Of a stretch of DNA of 60,673 nt, positions 22,483 to 34,481 are shown in pieces. Numbering within the stretch: the stretch's first letter is position 1; every line of letters starts with the position of its first letter. Below the pieces are notes generated by a model. That model made no database searches. It was not told the origin of the DNA and worked only from the letters and a program-made list of their open reading frames with translations. The translations under genes were made by a program, and so were the position numbers. The stretch is from Rachicladosporium sp. CCFEE 5018 (taxonomy: Eukaryota > Ascomycota > Dothideomycetes > Cladosporiales > Cladosporiaceae), in NCBI GenBank assembly GCA_002077045.2, contig KZ111160.1, forward strand, positions 371,292 through 431,964, in the 5' to 3' direction.

Positions 22483-24788
22483 TCATTTCTTCTTTCCCAT
22501 ATCAGCCCTGACAGACCGGTAGAACTCCATGAAGAAACTGCGTGACTCGAACAAAGGCAGTATCACACTGATAGCCGTTGAGGCGAACACCCAAATGAAG
22601 GAGATGATGATCCAAGCCGTGAAGAAGCCTTTGCTGAAGATGTAGTGTGAAAGGAACATCGGGATGGGAATCTGGAACCTTGTTAGCTAAAGCGCAGTGT
22701 ATCTGGAGCTCATGGTACGCACGAGGAAGTCCATGATGAACGTCAGAACGAACGAGGAGACGCATGCGAGTACAAAAGCGCCGCGGAGACTTGCTGGGCT
22801 GTAGTCGGCATCGGGATCGATTTGCGCTTCGTTGTCTGGCGTTATGGTTCCGCTCGAGGGCTCGTTGGGAGGTGTAGCAGCAGTGTCGTACTTCTCCTTC
22901 TCGTCCTCACTGCCGCGCTGTCGCTCGCCTGTCGTGGGCTCTGCGTGCGCCTCGGCAGACAAGTCCTCGAGTGCTGCGGAGTTGATGCTGCGCGTGATCT
23001 CCCAGTCGAAGTGCTGTGGCTTGATGAGAGAGACTACGACTGTGACGATGAGGCCGGTCATGATGGCTGCTAGGTTGCCGGCAAGTGTAGCATATTCGGT
23101 ACCCGTGCTCGCTATACTTATTTCTCCAAAGTATGTCTTCGCCGTGATCAGCCAGGCGGTGAGTCCAGCGCAGAGACCTACGAGAGCTCCCGAGATAGCG
23201 CCCGCGGTGCTCTGCTTGTCCCAGGTGATCGCGAAAGCGACTGGGAAGACCGCTCCACCAATGAGAAGCCCCATTACCAAGAACAGCCAGCCGAGATCGA
23301 TGCCAATGGCATTCCAGATGCAAGCGAAGACGGCCATCGTGACTCCGAAGATGCAGATACAGATATGGCTGACGAAGATCAGACTGCTCGGCGAAGCCGA
23401 AGGCTTGATGTAGGTCTTGTAGATGTCGAACGTGAGCAGAGACGACACAGCTATGAGCTCGGCGCTGGCACATGAGGTGACAGCCATGAAGAGCACGATT
23501 AGCAGGGCGACGGCTCCGCTGCTGCCAAGCAGCGTGGCAGCGGAGTACGCTGCAGCTAGCCCGGCGGAGATCTCGCTGCTCGAGGGTACGTTGGGGTATG
23601 TAGGGAAGCGTGGGTTGTCTGTGAGCGCCACTGCGGCCAGTCCTAGCGTTGTGCTGAAGCCGAAGGGGATTGCGAACCAGGCAAGACCGCCCATGATGTA
23701 GGCTCTGACTGCAGTCTGCGGCTTGGATGCAATAGCTCGTTGCCAGTACGCCTGGTCGAGGAAGACGGTTCCAGAGCCTGAGCAAAGCTGAATGATTCCA
23801 AAAATCAAGGCTATTGGTACTGTTCAGCATGCGTAGCGCACCATTGACTCGTGGACGGCCTTACCCAAATTGCTTTTCAGGGTCATGTATGATCCGCCCT
23901 CGTTGCCCTCCACGGGTCGCTTGATCGCGGCTTCGCGAAGGAGATCAAACATCCTAGCTGGACTGCCGATCAGGTCGCTCGTGGCATAGGCGTGGAACAT
24001 GAAGTAGAGGATGATGACCTGAATACACAGTCAATACTAGGCCGAAGACGAAGGAAGAATGCTCCTTACCATCAGGATCAGAGTGTGACTGTAGTCGCAC
24101 AAGAATGTGCTACGCAGTCCACCGAGAATCACGTAGGTACACACGCCGAGCGCTGTGCAATGTCAGTATACCGTAGAATCGTCGCGACATGGGGAGTGTG
24201 TGGCTAGCGTACGAATCAGAAAGATTGCCGCATACACGTTCATGCCCGTTAACGAAGTGACGACTGCAGAGCCTCCGAGGAGAAGCTGTGAGCCCACGAG
24301 AATATTCGTCAAAAGTCCGAACTGTGCATTTCGTCAGACTCATGATCACTCGCACAGGGAGGGATACTCACGAAGAGGAAGATGATATGCGCGACCGTGC
24401 CGTAGCGGACCTTGATGATCTCAAGGAAAGTGTGGACTCTCGGTGCATTCATCTTGGTCTTGCAAGCCAGCACACTGAACATCAAGATCTGCACCGTCGC
24501 GCCCGCAGCGTACCAGAACGGTCCAGCGACTCCATAGGTATAGGCGACCGTAGCTGACTGCAGCAGCGTTGCAGCCCACGTCCACGCCGACACAATGCCC
24601 GAAGCGATCAGGCCGGGCTTAATACTCCGACTAGCTGTGTTGAACTCCTCCGATGTCTTCGTCGAGAAGCGCGTGTATCGATTCTGGAGGTAGGAGATGC
24701 CCACCATCACGAAGGCGAAGAAGAAGCCGACACCGACGACGACGCCATAGCCGACGCCTTGCGAGAGCACTGGTCCGGGTGTGCTCAT
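22483..24788 (-). CDS. DUR3: DUR3-type urea/polyamine symporter (copy A)
   Basis: Six exons (24372-24788, 24213-24321, 24070-24152, 23865-24018, 22723-23810, 22483-22671) join in phase to 679 residues. The protein is a sodium:solute symporter family member with about 15 membrane segments. Landmarks are GVGYGVVVGVGFFFAFVM at the start, SAWTWAATLLQSATVAY, LIPLGVCTYVILGGLRSTF across introns, and FAITWDKQSTAGAISGALVG. This matches fungal DUR3, which imports urea with protons and, in yeast, also polyamines. A cytosolic acidic loop precedes the last two helices. Its promoter lies to the right and contains GATA sites. Copies A and B differ by about 1% here. Confidence 0.9.
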
Positions 24789-25352
24789 GATGGATGGAAT
24801 AGACCTTGAGAGATGCAGACTGAACAGAGCGTGAGCTGAGAGAGAGGATGAGGAGAAGTCTCGCACAGTCATGGCGTACAGTCCAAACACATACTACCTC
24901 CACTATCACCAATATGGAGCACAATGCTGAGACACCACAGCATGTCAATGACATCAGACGCCGGCATCTATAGAATGTGCCGAGTAAATAGATTGTCGCT
25001 GAGAGATAGTGAGCTGTTGTGAACTCAGATACACGACCTAGGCTTCGATCACAGCGTGGGATAGCCATATGCAGCAGGTGACAGAAAGCTCCATGTGCTG
25101 CATAGCCGCACGGCCCGCTCGACATGCGATGCTAGATGATCGCGAGTGACATGCGCAGTGCTTCTGTTGATGTACTGTGGGCGTGTGTGCGCACGATTGC
25201 GGCTCCTGCGACTGGGATGCGCGATAGGCGTCGAAGATAACGACTCGATCAGTCTGAGACGCGTCGGACTTACGTTTGTGCGGAGCACTTCATCAGTCAC
25301 GCTGATCTTGCATTTCCGACTGGCTTGAAACTTCCCGACGGCCAAGTCAACA
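24789..25352 (-). promoter_or_regulatory. DUR3 promoter with GATA-factor sites (copy A)
   Basis: Three matches to the fungal AreA/Gln3 consensus HGATAR are seen on the plus strand: AGATAG at 25004, CGATAG at 25222 and AGATAA at 25235. They lie about 220 to 450 bases upstream of the DUR3 start. Nitrogen-repression control of urea uptake by such factors is well known, and binding here is inference. The region is identical to copy B over its full length. Confidence 0.5.
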
Positions 25353-25452
25353 NNNNNNNNNNNNNNNNNNNNNNNNNNNNNNNNNNNNNNNNNNNNNNNN
25401 NNNNNNNNNNNNNNNNNNNNNNNNNNNNNNNNNNNNNNNNNNNNNNNNNNNN
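25353..25452. other. Assembly gap of 100 N
   Basis: Exactly 100 undetermined bases, the usual placeholder for a scaffold join of unknown size. Left of it copy A ends; right of it copy B starts inside HSP78. Confidence 0.98.
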
Positions 25453-26186
25453 GCCAACGCGACATCCTTCTCAATCAGGCGATATTCGTTGAGCGTCGTT
25501 GCGCCACAGCATTGCAGCTCCCCTCTAGATAGCGCTGGCTTGAGCAGATTGCTCGCATCGATGCTCCCCTCTGCCTTGCCCAGTCCGAGTAGAGTGTGCA
25601 GCTCGTCGACGAACAGAATCACTCCTCCCTTCGCATCCTCAACCTCCTTCAACACACTCTTCAGCCGTTCCTCAAAATCCCCTCTGAACTTTGCTCCAGC
25701 GATCAAGCTCCCTAGATCCAGGCTGATGACCTTCTTCTCCTTGATACTCTCAGGCACATCTCCTCTTACTATCCTCTGCGCCAGACCTTCGAGCACGGCA
25801 GTCTTTCCCGTACCTGCAGAACCGATGAGCACAGGGTTGTTCTTCGTTCTTCGAGATAGAATTTGGATTGTTCGCTGAATCTCAGCGTCCCGCCCAATGA
25901 CCGGATCGAGCTTTCCATCTCGCGCTCGTGCTGTGAGGTCCACGCCGTACTTCTCGAGAGCTGGCTTCTCTGGCTCACCACCGAGGTTCATGCGGTGGGT
26001 GCCGCCCGGCGGATGAACGGGTCCTCGACCACTAGCGTAGCCCCGGCATTGTGCAATGCAGAGAGCAGGAAGCCTTGAAGTAGTAGGAGGTACTTGTCGG
26101 TAGATGGATGCGAAGGCTCCTCGAGGAAGCGCATATCGCACGTTGGCTATGCGCCTCGCAGCGCCTCGTCCTGGGAGCGCTAACAT
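25453..26186 (-). CDS. HSP78: HSP78, N-terminal fragment cut by the assembly gap (copy B)
   Basis: This encodes about 244 residues from the ATG at 26186, nearly identical to copy A: mitochondrial presequence, NBD1 Walker A GSAGTGKT and Walker B VILFVDELHT. It then stops at the gap because the contig begins here. Differences lie in the presequence (for example SISRQ/SIYRQ). The truncation is an assembly boundary and says nothing about a biological break. Confidence 0.9.
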
Positions 26187-26557
26187 TGCTCATAGATAGT
26201 TACAAGCAATCAGCCCATTATCCATACAGCAGACCCAAGGCAGGCCTATATGCCTTCCATCAGCATCCTCGATGTGCCGATGGAATGGTCCAGTTGCTTC
26301 TCGATTCGGAGATGGAAGCGAACAAATTAGAGTTATCAGATCCGCTGTAAACGAAGCGCTCCTTCCTTCGAACTCCGAATGCCGCAAGCGTGTTGCTTGT
26401 TCAGGGAGGTCGTTGCGGCCGATATCAGTGACATCCACCGCTTGGTCAAGGTCGGTCGATAGGCGGACATAGACTTGATTGAGCATTGTAAGTACTGCAT
26501 TCCTGTCGTCGCCTCAGTCTCTCCCTCCAGCGCTCCTTCAATCGATCTTCGTCCATC
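26187..26557. promoter_or_regulatory. Divergent promoter region HSP78 / agmatinase (copy B)
   Basis: The counterpart of 8083-8453, with scattered substitutions. No diagnostic motif recognised. Confidence 0.4.
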
Positions 26558-27842
26558 ATGTCGCCCCAGAAGGCCCTTCTCACTGCGGCTGCACTTCTCA
26601 CCGCTGTCAACGCTCGTGAGATCACCTTTCCTCCAGTCTCCGGCGTGCAGCAGCCTGTAGGCGCGAGCTATGGCAATGGCGTCGGCAACATGGGTTTTGG
26701 CTTTGGCGACGACCCTCTGGATCTTTCCAACTCCCAATTCGCTGGACTTACGACATATGCGAATCTGCCCTACGTGCATTGCCTAGCCAACACTACCGCA
26801 ACAGGTGGTGAGGTGGAAAGCTACGATATTGCCATTCTGGGCGCGCCGTTCGACACTGGAGTCACTGCTCGACCGGGAGCTCGCTATGGTCCGATTGGCA
26901 TACGGCAAGGCTCGAGACGCATTGGGCCGTTTGCCTACAACATCTACACTGGCAAGAATGCGTTCTCGACGCTAAAGGTCGTCGATTGTGGTGATGCTCC
27001 GTTGACCGTTCTCGACAATACGATTGCGCTGGCACAGCTGGACAAGGCTCACCGCGTTGTATCTGCCAGAAAAGCCGACAGCGACGTGGCCAGTGTACCT
27101 CGAATCATCACGCTGGGTGGCGATCATACAACGACCCTGAGCGCATTGAGGTCTACTGTCGATCATTGGGGCGCGGTCTCAGTCATTCACTTCGATTCGC
27201 ACATTGGTAGATTGTTGTCCAGATCCCTTGATCCCGGCCACAGCACTGACGACTTGTAGACACCTGGGATCCAAAGGTCCTTGGAGGCGGCGTTAGCCAC
27301 TATGCTGGAGTGAACCACGGTACCTTTCTGCATCTTGCCCATGAGGAAGGTCTGTTGTTGAACTCATCGATCCATGCTGGCATTCGTGCGCCAGTCGGCA
27401 ACAAGCATTACGACCTCCGCCACGACACGGCGTGCGGCTTCGATATCATCAAAGCAAGGGACATCGACCGATTTGGAACGCAGAAGGTTATTGATCACTT
27501 GCTTGAACGCACGAACGGTACCAGTGTGTACATTAGCGTCGACATCGACGTCCTCGATCCTGCCTTTGCGCCTGCCACAGGCACTGCAGAAGTCGGCGGC
27601 TGGAGCACGCGGGAGTTGTTGACGATACTCGATGGACTGAGTGGGATCCACATCATTGGCGGTGATGTCGGTAAGTGATGACTAGACATTTGACTGTAGG
27701 AAAGTCACTAATGCATGTTGTAGTGGAGGTCGCACCGATCTACGACAACCCAGGCGAGACGACCACGCTCGCTGCAGCAGAAGTGGTGCATTCGCTGATA
27801 CAGCTTATGGCTGATACGCCCGTGAAGCCGACCAAAAACTAA
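26558..27842 (+). CDS. Secreted agmatinase/arginase-family ureohydrolase (copy B)
   Basis: Exons 26558-27206, 27260-27670 and 27724-27842 give 392 residues. Splice sites, signal peptide and all metal-ligand motifs (GGDHTT, HFDSHIDTWDP, SVDIDVLDPAFAP) are kept. By eye the protein differs from copy A at five places: N/K near position 5, S/G after TATG, K/T in RHDKAC, I/V after TQK and N/D in TILNG. Intron 2 is three bases shorter. Both copies look functional. Confidence 0.9.
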
Positions 27843-28249
27843 AGGATTGGCTACGAGTCGGATCGTGTCACTCGAAGGGTGTTCACGTGTTGATATATGC
27901 GCGAGAGGCATGTACATATATTTAGACCAGTTCCGCATAGCTGTTCACATGGTAATCGACTCCCTCTCCCGGCTTCGCGACCGGTAACCGAATGTGGTGA
28001 TCATCAAGATGAATCTCTTAGCCAGGTCTTATGTTCCTTCGGTTTATCCGATTATGTTTCTTCAGTCGTGGTCACACGCCCAATTGCTGAGCATACCATT
28101 TTCTTGGCGCGGCTGGACCGCATCCAGTCTTGAAGTACATGTAGAAACCACAACCCAAGTCAACGTCCTTTTCTGATCATATACGCCTCCGTCACAAGCT
28201 TTCGACCATCTTCCTTGCGCAGTGTCTGTACCAACATTCCGCAAGTATC
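27843..28249. other. Intergenic, agmatinase 3' to EMC5 5' (copy B)
   Basis: No gene was seen. Confidence 0.5.
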
Positions 28250-28695
28250 ATGACGTTCGCCGCCAACGTCCTGAACGTGATCGGCGTAGTGTTCCTCTCA
28301 CATGCGTAAGTCTCCCCCAACACTCCCGCCTGGTAGCTTTCGCTGACAACTTTCCTAGTGTCTACAGCGCCTACGAACACTCCCTCCTCGCCTCTCGATC
28401 GACATCGTCGCCAGTACCCTCTCTGCCTTTAGACATCACTCTGGAAACACTCTTCTCCGTGCTTCTACTCTGCATCGGCGTCGTGCTCTCGAGCCCTGAC
28501 CTGAAGCCTATACAATGGCACGTCTGGGCTGGGAGAATGGAGAAGAGTAAAGAGGCTAGGTTGGTGACAGAGGTGGGCGTTGGTGGTGGGAATCCATATG
28601 CTGCGCTTGAGGAGAGGCCGGGTTTCTGGGATGTAAGAGGAGCGCAGAAAGCCTTCGGAGGGTGGCTGCGGGAGAGTGGTGAGATGGCGAACTGA
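28250..28695 (+). CDS. EMC5: ER membrane complex subunit 5 / MMgT family (copy B)
   Basis: Exons 28250-28305 and 28359-28695 give 130 residues with the same intron and the same two membrane helices as copy A. The protein is identical until the last residues, where RENGEKTN is RESGEMAN. Nucleotide changes are almost all silent, which indicates selection on both copies. Confidence 0.85.
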
Positions 28696-30008
28696 GCAGA
28701 TTAGTCACGACGATGTGATCAACTGTGAATCAACGATAGCGATGTCGAGCCAGCTGGGTTCCTTATTTGTTCACGAAGGCAGCACCGATTATTGAACCCG
28801 TTCGCGCACCACGAGGTCAATTGCTTCGACCTAATGCAAGCCTCGTATTGTGCCTTGCAGAGACAAGAGCATCACTGTAGCATTGAGAGCCTTCGCTTGG
28901 CAAATCTTGCACGAAGACACGTCCTACTGCAGCTCGGGACAAGCTACCAGGGCGTGACACACACGAGGCCGATCGGGTCGCAAAACAACCCGCCAGTTTG
29001 GTAGGCGCACTGGACTTGGGAACGGGAGGATTCAAGCATGACCATCATGTCCACGCCTGTAGACCAGTACAAAGTGTACCCTTCACAAGACCTTCTACTC
29101 CGTACACCTTCTAATGAGTGGATCATCTTCGCCTGGAGCCAGTCGGACACTAGCTGTCACGAGATCATGCAGCCGAAAGTCGCTTCACTGCGTCAGCTTG
29201 CCACACCGATCTCAGTCTCTCCAGGGTACACCTCGTCGTTCTCGACAGGATCGGACTCACCGCATACGACAGCCTGGGGAAATCGTGGATCTGGCGGGTA
29301 AAGTGTTGGAAGGTAGAGTTGAGCGTTTGTTTTGGCTACCGTACACTGCACCTCGATTGCTGGTAGTCCAACCGACATGCAGACCTTTTCACAGGTCTAG
29401 ACAAGTGCTTTTGACAGGGTATACGCCGACTCAGCGCGCGCGGTCTGCCCGGGCAGTGACGGAGCGGACAGGCAGCTGGTGCGACGCTTCAACGTTACTC
29501 AATTTACACGAGGAAGGGGGTGCAGACAACGTTCCGTGTTTGTATGTGGTAATATGAACAGTAGTTGTCAACGTCTAGGCCTGAATCACGCGTCAATGCG
29601 TACAGAACGCCTCTTCTGTACGCACACCGCTAAGCGAGCATTGGCAACGTCTTGTGCGAAAGCCGGAGCTGGGATCATTCCGACGTCATATTCGAACTTC
29701 CCGCTCTTCTGTACCTAAACTTCGACCATCGTACGGGTACATACACTTGCCGCGAGCGTCGCAGCTTCTTGATCGCTCGAATAGATGTCGATCTGGCTGA
29801 TCGTATGGTGGAAAATCTATTTGACTTTGTGAATCTTCCGATAGACCAGGAGGGTTTGCGAGGGTTGTCTTTGACGTCGCTGCAAGTATACCTCCGCCTA
29901 TATGCTCTTAGCGCCTCTCTTAATCATTCCCGTTCATATGTCGTACTGAACCGCAGCGAGACGACCCTTTCGAGATCTATTGTTGCTATTCGGTCCATTG
30001 GGTTTGCA
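28696..30008. other. Long upstream region of the Bor1 gene (copy B)
   Basis: No supported gene. It is strongly diverged from copy A in its first 900 or so bases. The last part stays open in the Bor1 frame. Confidence 0.5.
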
Positions 30009-31817
30009 ATGTCCAAGGACTTCAGCAAAGATCCTTACAACTGGGACAATCTCCAGGGGTGGCGCTCATATCGCACTGCGCGACCTCTTCGAGGGATATA
30101 CTATGACATTCGTCGACGATTACCCTACTACTGGAGCGACATCAAGGATGGCTTCAACTATCGCACATTCGCTGGAACGATCCGCATCTTCTTTGTCAAT
30201 CTACTCCCAGCGATCGCCTTCGAGCTGGACATGGAGCGGAATACGGGAGGCTATTTCGGGATCAACGAGGCGCTGTTCTCGTCCGCATTGGCAGCAGTCG
30301 TCTTCAGCACGATGTCTTGTCAACCGCTGACTGTTGTGGGGATCACTGGACTGATCTCTCTTTTTAATTATACGATCTATCACATTGCTGTGCAACAGGG
30401 GATTCGAGAGCTGTATCCACAGCTGATTGCTTGGGTGTCGATATGGGCAGCGATCACGCATTGGCTTACTGCGATTTTCAATTGGTGTGATTATATGCGG
30501 TATATTACGGACTTCTCGAGCAACTCATTCGGGATGTACGTGAGTATCATCTACATCATCAAGGGTGTAGAAGAGCTTGTCGATCAATTCAACTCCGGCT
30601 CTCTCCCAGGAGGCTACTTGAGCATCGTAATCGCCCTCTCTTACTGGTTCACTGTGCAAGCCCTAGAAGGCGTAGGTGATACAACACTCTTCCGCCCCTG
30701 GATCCGCAAATCAATCGCAGACTATGCGTACCCAATAGCCACAGTCTTCTGGACCGGCTTCTCCCACATCCCCGGCCGCATCAAGAATACAGATCTCCTT
30801 CGCGTGCCCCACACACGCGCCTTCTATCCTACAGTTGACCGCCCATGGCTCGTAGATTTCTGGAACCTCCCCGCAAAGTGGGTGTTTGTCGCTTTGCCCA
30901 TGGGGATTCTTCTGACACTGCTCTTCTACTACGACCACAATGTTTCTTCCCTCGGCGCGCAAGAGAAGCGCTTCCCACTTAAGAAGCCAGCAGGTTTCCA
31001 CTGGGACTTCTTCCTCCTCGGCTGCACCTGCTTCATCGCCGGCATCATCGGCATCCCCCTCCCCAACGGCCTGGTCCCACAAGCGCCAGTGCACACAGAC
31101 TCTTGCACAGAGTACACAGACCGCCTAGTAACCTCGAAAGAAAAAGACGACGACGACGAAGACGACGCGGAAGAGATCAAACACAACAAGAAAACCATCA
31201 TCGCCGCCTGGGTAGCCGAGCAGCGCGTCTCCCATTTCCTCATGGCCCTAATGTTTATCGGCACCATGACCGGTCCCCTACTCGTAGTCCTACACACCAT
31301 GCCCCGCGCGCTCTTCTCCGGTGTCTTCTTTGTGGTAGGCTGGCTCGGCATACCCGGTAACGGCATCACGCAGAATATGCTGTACATCCTTTCCGAAACC
31401 CGCTTCCGCGATCCGCAGGATCCACGCCAGCAACTCAGTCGCTGGCGCATAGCGTACTACATCCTCTTCCAAGTCCTGGGCGTGGGTTTCAGCGTCGCGA
31501 TCTCGCAGACTATTGGCGCGATCGGATTTCCGGTTATTATCGTGGCGCTGATCCCGTTGCGATGGGTCATCATGCCGAGAATCTTCACGAAAATGGAGTT
31601 GCAGGTTCTGGATGCGCCGACTGCGGACTCGCATGTGGTGTTGGCGAGTATGGGCGGGAAACCGGAAATGCCTGAGATTACTAGGGAGAGGCGGACGAGG
31701 GGAGGCGATGTAGAGAGTGGGGAGAGCTCGGGCGTGAGTAGTGGGGTGATGAATGAGGGGATGAGGTCGAGGGACGGAGGGGAGGAGAAGGAGGATGAGG
31801 AGGAGGGAAAGTCATGA
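30009..31817 (+). CDS. BOR1: Bor1-type borate/bicarbonate (SLC4) anion transporter (copy B)
   Basis: A single exon of 602 residues starts at the same Met as copy A (MSKDFSKD). All membrane segments are unchanged. Differences: PLRGIYYDI for PFRGIYFDI, a shorter acidic run in the loop after SKEK, TQNMLY for TENILY, FQVLG for FQILG, RIFTKME for RLFTKTE, and a few in the hydrophilic tail. The frame is open far upstream here too, but without a convincing earlier start. Confidence 0.9.
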   Translation: MSKDFSKDPYNWDNLQGWRSYRTARPLRGIYYDIRRRLPYYWSDIKDGFNYRTFAGTIRIFFVNLLPAIAFELDMERNTGGYFGINEALFSSALAAVVFSTMSCQPLTVVGITGLISLFNYTIYHIAVQQGIRELYPQLIAWVSIWAAITHWLTAIFNWCDYMRYITDFSSNSFGMYVSIIYIIKGVEELVDQFNSGSLPGGYLSIVIALSYWFTVQALEGVGDTTLFRPWIRKSIADYAYPIATVFWTGFSHIPGRIKNTDLLRVPHTRAFYPTVDRPWLVDFWNLPAKWVFVALPMGILLTLLFYYDHNVSSLGAQEKRFPLKKPAGFHWDFFLLGCTCFIAGIIGIPLPNGLVPQAPVHTDSCTEYTDRLVTSKEKDDDDEDDAEEIKHNKKTIIAAWVAEQRVSHFLMALMFIGTMTGPLLVVLHTMPRALFSGVFFVVGWLGIPGNGITQNMLYILSETRFRDPQDPRQQLSRWRIAYYILFQVLGVGFSVAISQTIGAIGFPVIIVALIPLRWVIMPRIFTKMELQVLDAPTADSHVVLASMGGKPEMPEITRERRTRGGDVESGESSGVSSGVMNEGMRSRDGGEEKEDEEEGKS

Positions 31818-31877
31818 GAGACTGCAAGGGTAAGCTGTCTGCATATAGACTGCGTAGTCTTGTCGACTCATGACCCA

Positions 31878-32887
31878 CTACGAGATAGCCATATCCTTGA
31901 CCACAGCGGTGTCCCTACCCAGCCCTAAGAATCCGTATCTTGATCCTGGTGCTTGATATGTGTTCAATGCCCGCTGCGCAGCAAAGACGTCCCCCCTATC
32001 ATACATGTCCACCAACACGACGTTCGGTCTCCGCCCATACAGCTTCTCGCACAAGGCAGCCTGAGCCCCAATGCTCCCCTTGCCTGTCGCAGCATTTATT
32101 TGGAATCCGCAGCATTATCTGGCACCAATACTGACGTCCACAGCGCGGTCTTGTCCAAAAAGTGATTGACAATGTACATCTTGCCCTCGGGTGAAGAGCC
32201 AGCCGGGCGATCGAGAGTGCACTGCTTGAAGGCTGGGTCGGTCGTGTCGTATGGAGTTTCGAAGAAATAGTCGAACTCGGGCAGGATGTACGGAACCTTG
32301 GTCGTGTCGGCTTTACTGTCGAGAAAGACAATGAGGCGTTTGTTGAGCTGGATGAGAGCGCTGAGGGTGGGCCAGTCGCTTATCGCCAGTGTCCTGGGAG
32401 ATGAGGCAGGCACAAAAGCGTAGTCCCGCATGCGACTTCTGCCAAAGATTGCGTCGAATACCGATAGATCGAGGTCGTCGCCATTGAGGAGCAGCAAGGT
32501 CACCACATCGTTTGGATTTCCCTCCAGCCATGTCCTCACTTCGCGCAAATACTTTGCCAGTGACCCGGCATCCAGCTCCGTGCATGATGTATGGCACATA
32601 CTGGGTGTACCCGCTGCATTCTGGTGCGTCTGAGCCTGCAAGAATCGGATCCCAGCATCAAGCTGCTGCGTAACAGTCTTTTCCTGATTCACCCGAGGGT
32701 CGTAAATGCTGCCGACGAATGCTGAGTCGTGTGTGCCGATGAAGGAGATGTTACTATACTTTCGGCCGCAATTGTCGGGCCAGCGGTTGCAGGGAACTGT
32801 CGACATGTCGGTTGCGATGGTGGTGGCGAGGAGGATCACAGACGCAAACGCCAAAAACATTACACCTAGTATGCCGCCCATAGCCAT
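31878..32887 (-). pseudogene. PLC-like phosphodiesterase, C-terminal frameshift (copy B)
   Basis: The ATG at 32887 opens a frame that passes the site of the copy A stop codon (here Glu) and keeps IGTHDSAFVG, CHTSCTELDAGSL and FLDSKADTTKVPYI. It then breaks near 32096-32105, where copy B is one base shorter than copy A and reads into TAA after DNAADSK. The remaining 70 or so codons (RRPNVVLVDMYDRGDV and the end) lie in another frame down to 31878. A 263-residue product lacking the end of the barrel is predicted, probably inactive. The lesion differs from that of copy A. Confidence 0.75.
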
Positions 32888-33709
32888 AGTATCTTGACTG
32901 AAGCAGCTGGGCCTTTAGCACTAATATTCGTTAGTACGACTTGGGAGGACTGACAAGCAGAGGAAGAAGCCGAAGCAGAGGATAGGCATCTGTTGGGACC
33001 GCGCCTTCTCATACAACCAGCGCCATGTCAAGAGCTCTTGCAGCCATCGCCATTTTCCAATCGTGTGGGAGGGTCTTACGAGGAAGCCGCAGTGGTAACG
33101 CCAACGCCCCTGACGCACGAGCGATTGTCATTCACTGCGTGACATAACTGTCAAAGGGTTGCCGCTTAACACATGCACGCATGGATGACTTCGTCCACAG
33201 CCAGAAGTCCACATCGCGCCACCGAGTACCAAGGCGCACGCCTAGAGAGCGCCTCAAGATTTCGGCTTTGTTACTGATGTGACACAATGCTGTAGCCACT
33301 ATGACTGCCTCGTCGTGTTGGCTGGCCTTGAAGGTACAGTTGGGATCCGGGTAATTTAGGCATCAAGTTGACAAGTCTGCTGTGTTAGAGTGACGAGTCC
33401 GTTCCCTGGCGATCCATCATACTGGACACTCTGTAATGGCCGGTAAGGCAAGTCGTCGCCCTCTTGTGCTGATGCGGTCTTCAGCTCGAGGTCGCTCTGC
33501 GCCTTGCTCGGGCGGGAAGCTCGTAGTGTGCTGCTCATCAACATCGAATCCCTGTCTCGATGCAGAGTCTGTTTCTTGAAAATGACAGGACAACGGACTT
33601 CATTCATCGCGCCAACAATCGAAAGGCTCGTCTGCACAGTATGCCAACTGTGGTGTTGGCTCGACTGTAGAGCCGTGTCCAGTAGTGTGTAGCAAATATC
33701 TCCCTCTGA
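32888..33709. other. Intergenic, PLC-like 5' to SUZ 3' (copy B)
   Basis: No supported gene. It matches 14757-15576 with roughly 5% substitutions in the stretches compared by eye. Confidence 0.5.
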
Positions 33710-34481
33710 TCACGTGTCGATGCGTCCACCCCGACTGGCGAAACCGAAGCCACCTCGTCCATTAGTGTCCGGTCCCCTCGGCTGCCTTGCTGGCTCACCT
33801 TCTCGAGGAGACGAGGTGGTCTCTCGTTTTGGCGCTAATCTCCGTCCCATGTCTTCCGGATCGAACAAGCCACTGCCATTCGGTGTCGATCGTGCGGGTG
33901 ATTGCCCTGCAGAAGTCGGCCTGCTATTTAGATTACTGTTCGTGGCCTTCACATGCGATTTCCTCGTGTCTCGGCCTTGTGAGCTGTCCCTCGATGCTGG
34001 TCCACTCGCAGCTCCAGTTCCCATGATCCTCTCCCTCGCCTCAGCGTACTTGCGTACTTTCTCCTCGCGATCTGTGACTGCTTTTCGCTTTCTCTCCTCG
34101 AGCGCAAGTTCAGCCTTTCTGCGCTTCTCCCCTTCGCTGTCTTCATCTTCCTGAGCAGCAGTAGCAGGCTTGCGGGTAAGTACGACTCTTTGGATCACGG
34201 GCTCCTGCTTCAATGGGACAGCGCCCTGCGCTTCAAGCCACAGATTGCGAGCTGGGTTCTCAGCCGAGTCCCATAATTGCTTCTGTAGCTCCTGGTGCTG
34301 AACGCGCTTTTGCGCCTTTGTTAGTTTCTTGGCAGGTTCTGGTGCAGGGTCGGAGATCTCTGGCTTCTGTGGCGGTTATCAGTAAACTTCGCCAGATGAC
34401 CCTCGATTATGCGAGACGGACATCAGCCAGATTCTCCCAGTCATCATCCCATGCGTCTGGGAGTCCACCCTTTGTGCTCAT
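33710..34481 (-). CDS. SUZ-domain RNA-binding protein (copy B)
   Basis: Exons 34422-34481 and 33710-34366 give 238 residues. The start, the SUZ motif (KVRKYAEARERIMG) and the SUZ-C end are as in copy A. Scattered replacements occur in the disordered linker (for example TEAAS to TGAAS, KASNS to KATNS). The intron keeps its GT-AG borders at the same codon. Confidence 0.8.

Larger units (their letters stand above)
7349..25352. repeat. Copy A of an 18-kb near-identical block
   Basis: This segment aligns end to end, same orientation, with 25453-43462 (offset 18104 at the left, 18110 at the right). Both start inside HSP78 and end at the same bases (gccaagtcaaca) before a 100-N gap. Coding parts differ by scattered, mostly silent changes, and some intergenic parts differ more. 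The last roughly 700 bases are identical to copy B. Confidence 0.95.

Noticed and set aside
7349..25352. Biosynthetic gene cluster
   Set aside because: The block contains transporters and housekeeping genes with no backbone enzyme (PKS, NRPS, terpene cyclase) or pathway regulator.
25353..25452. Apparent fusion proteins reading through the N runs (HSP78 and DUR3 frames joined to other sequence)
   Set aside because: These are artefacts of translating undetermined bases.
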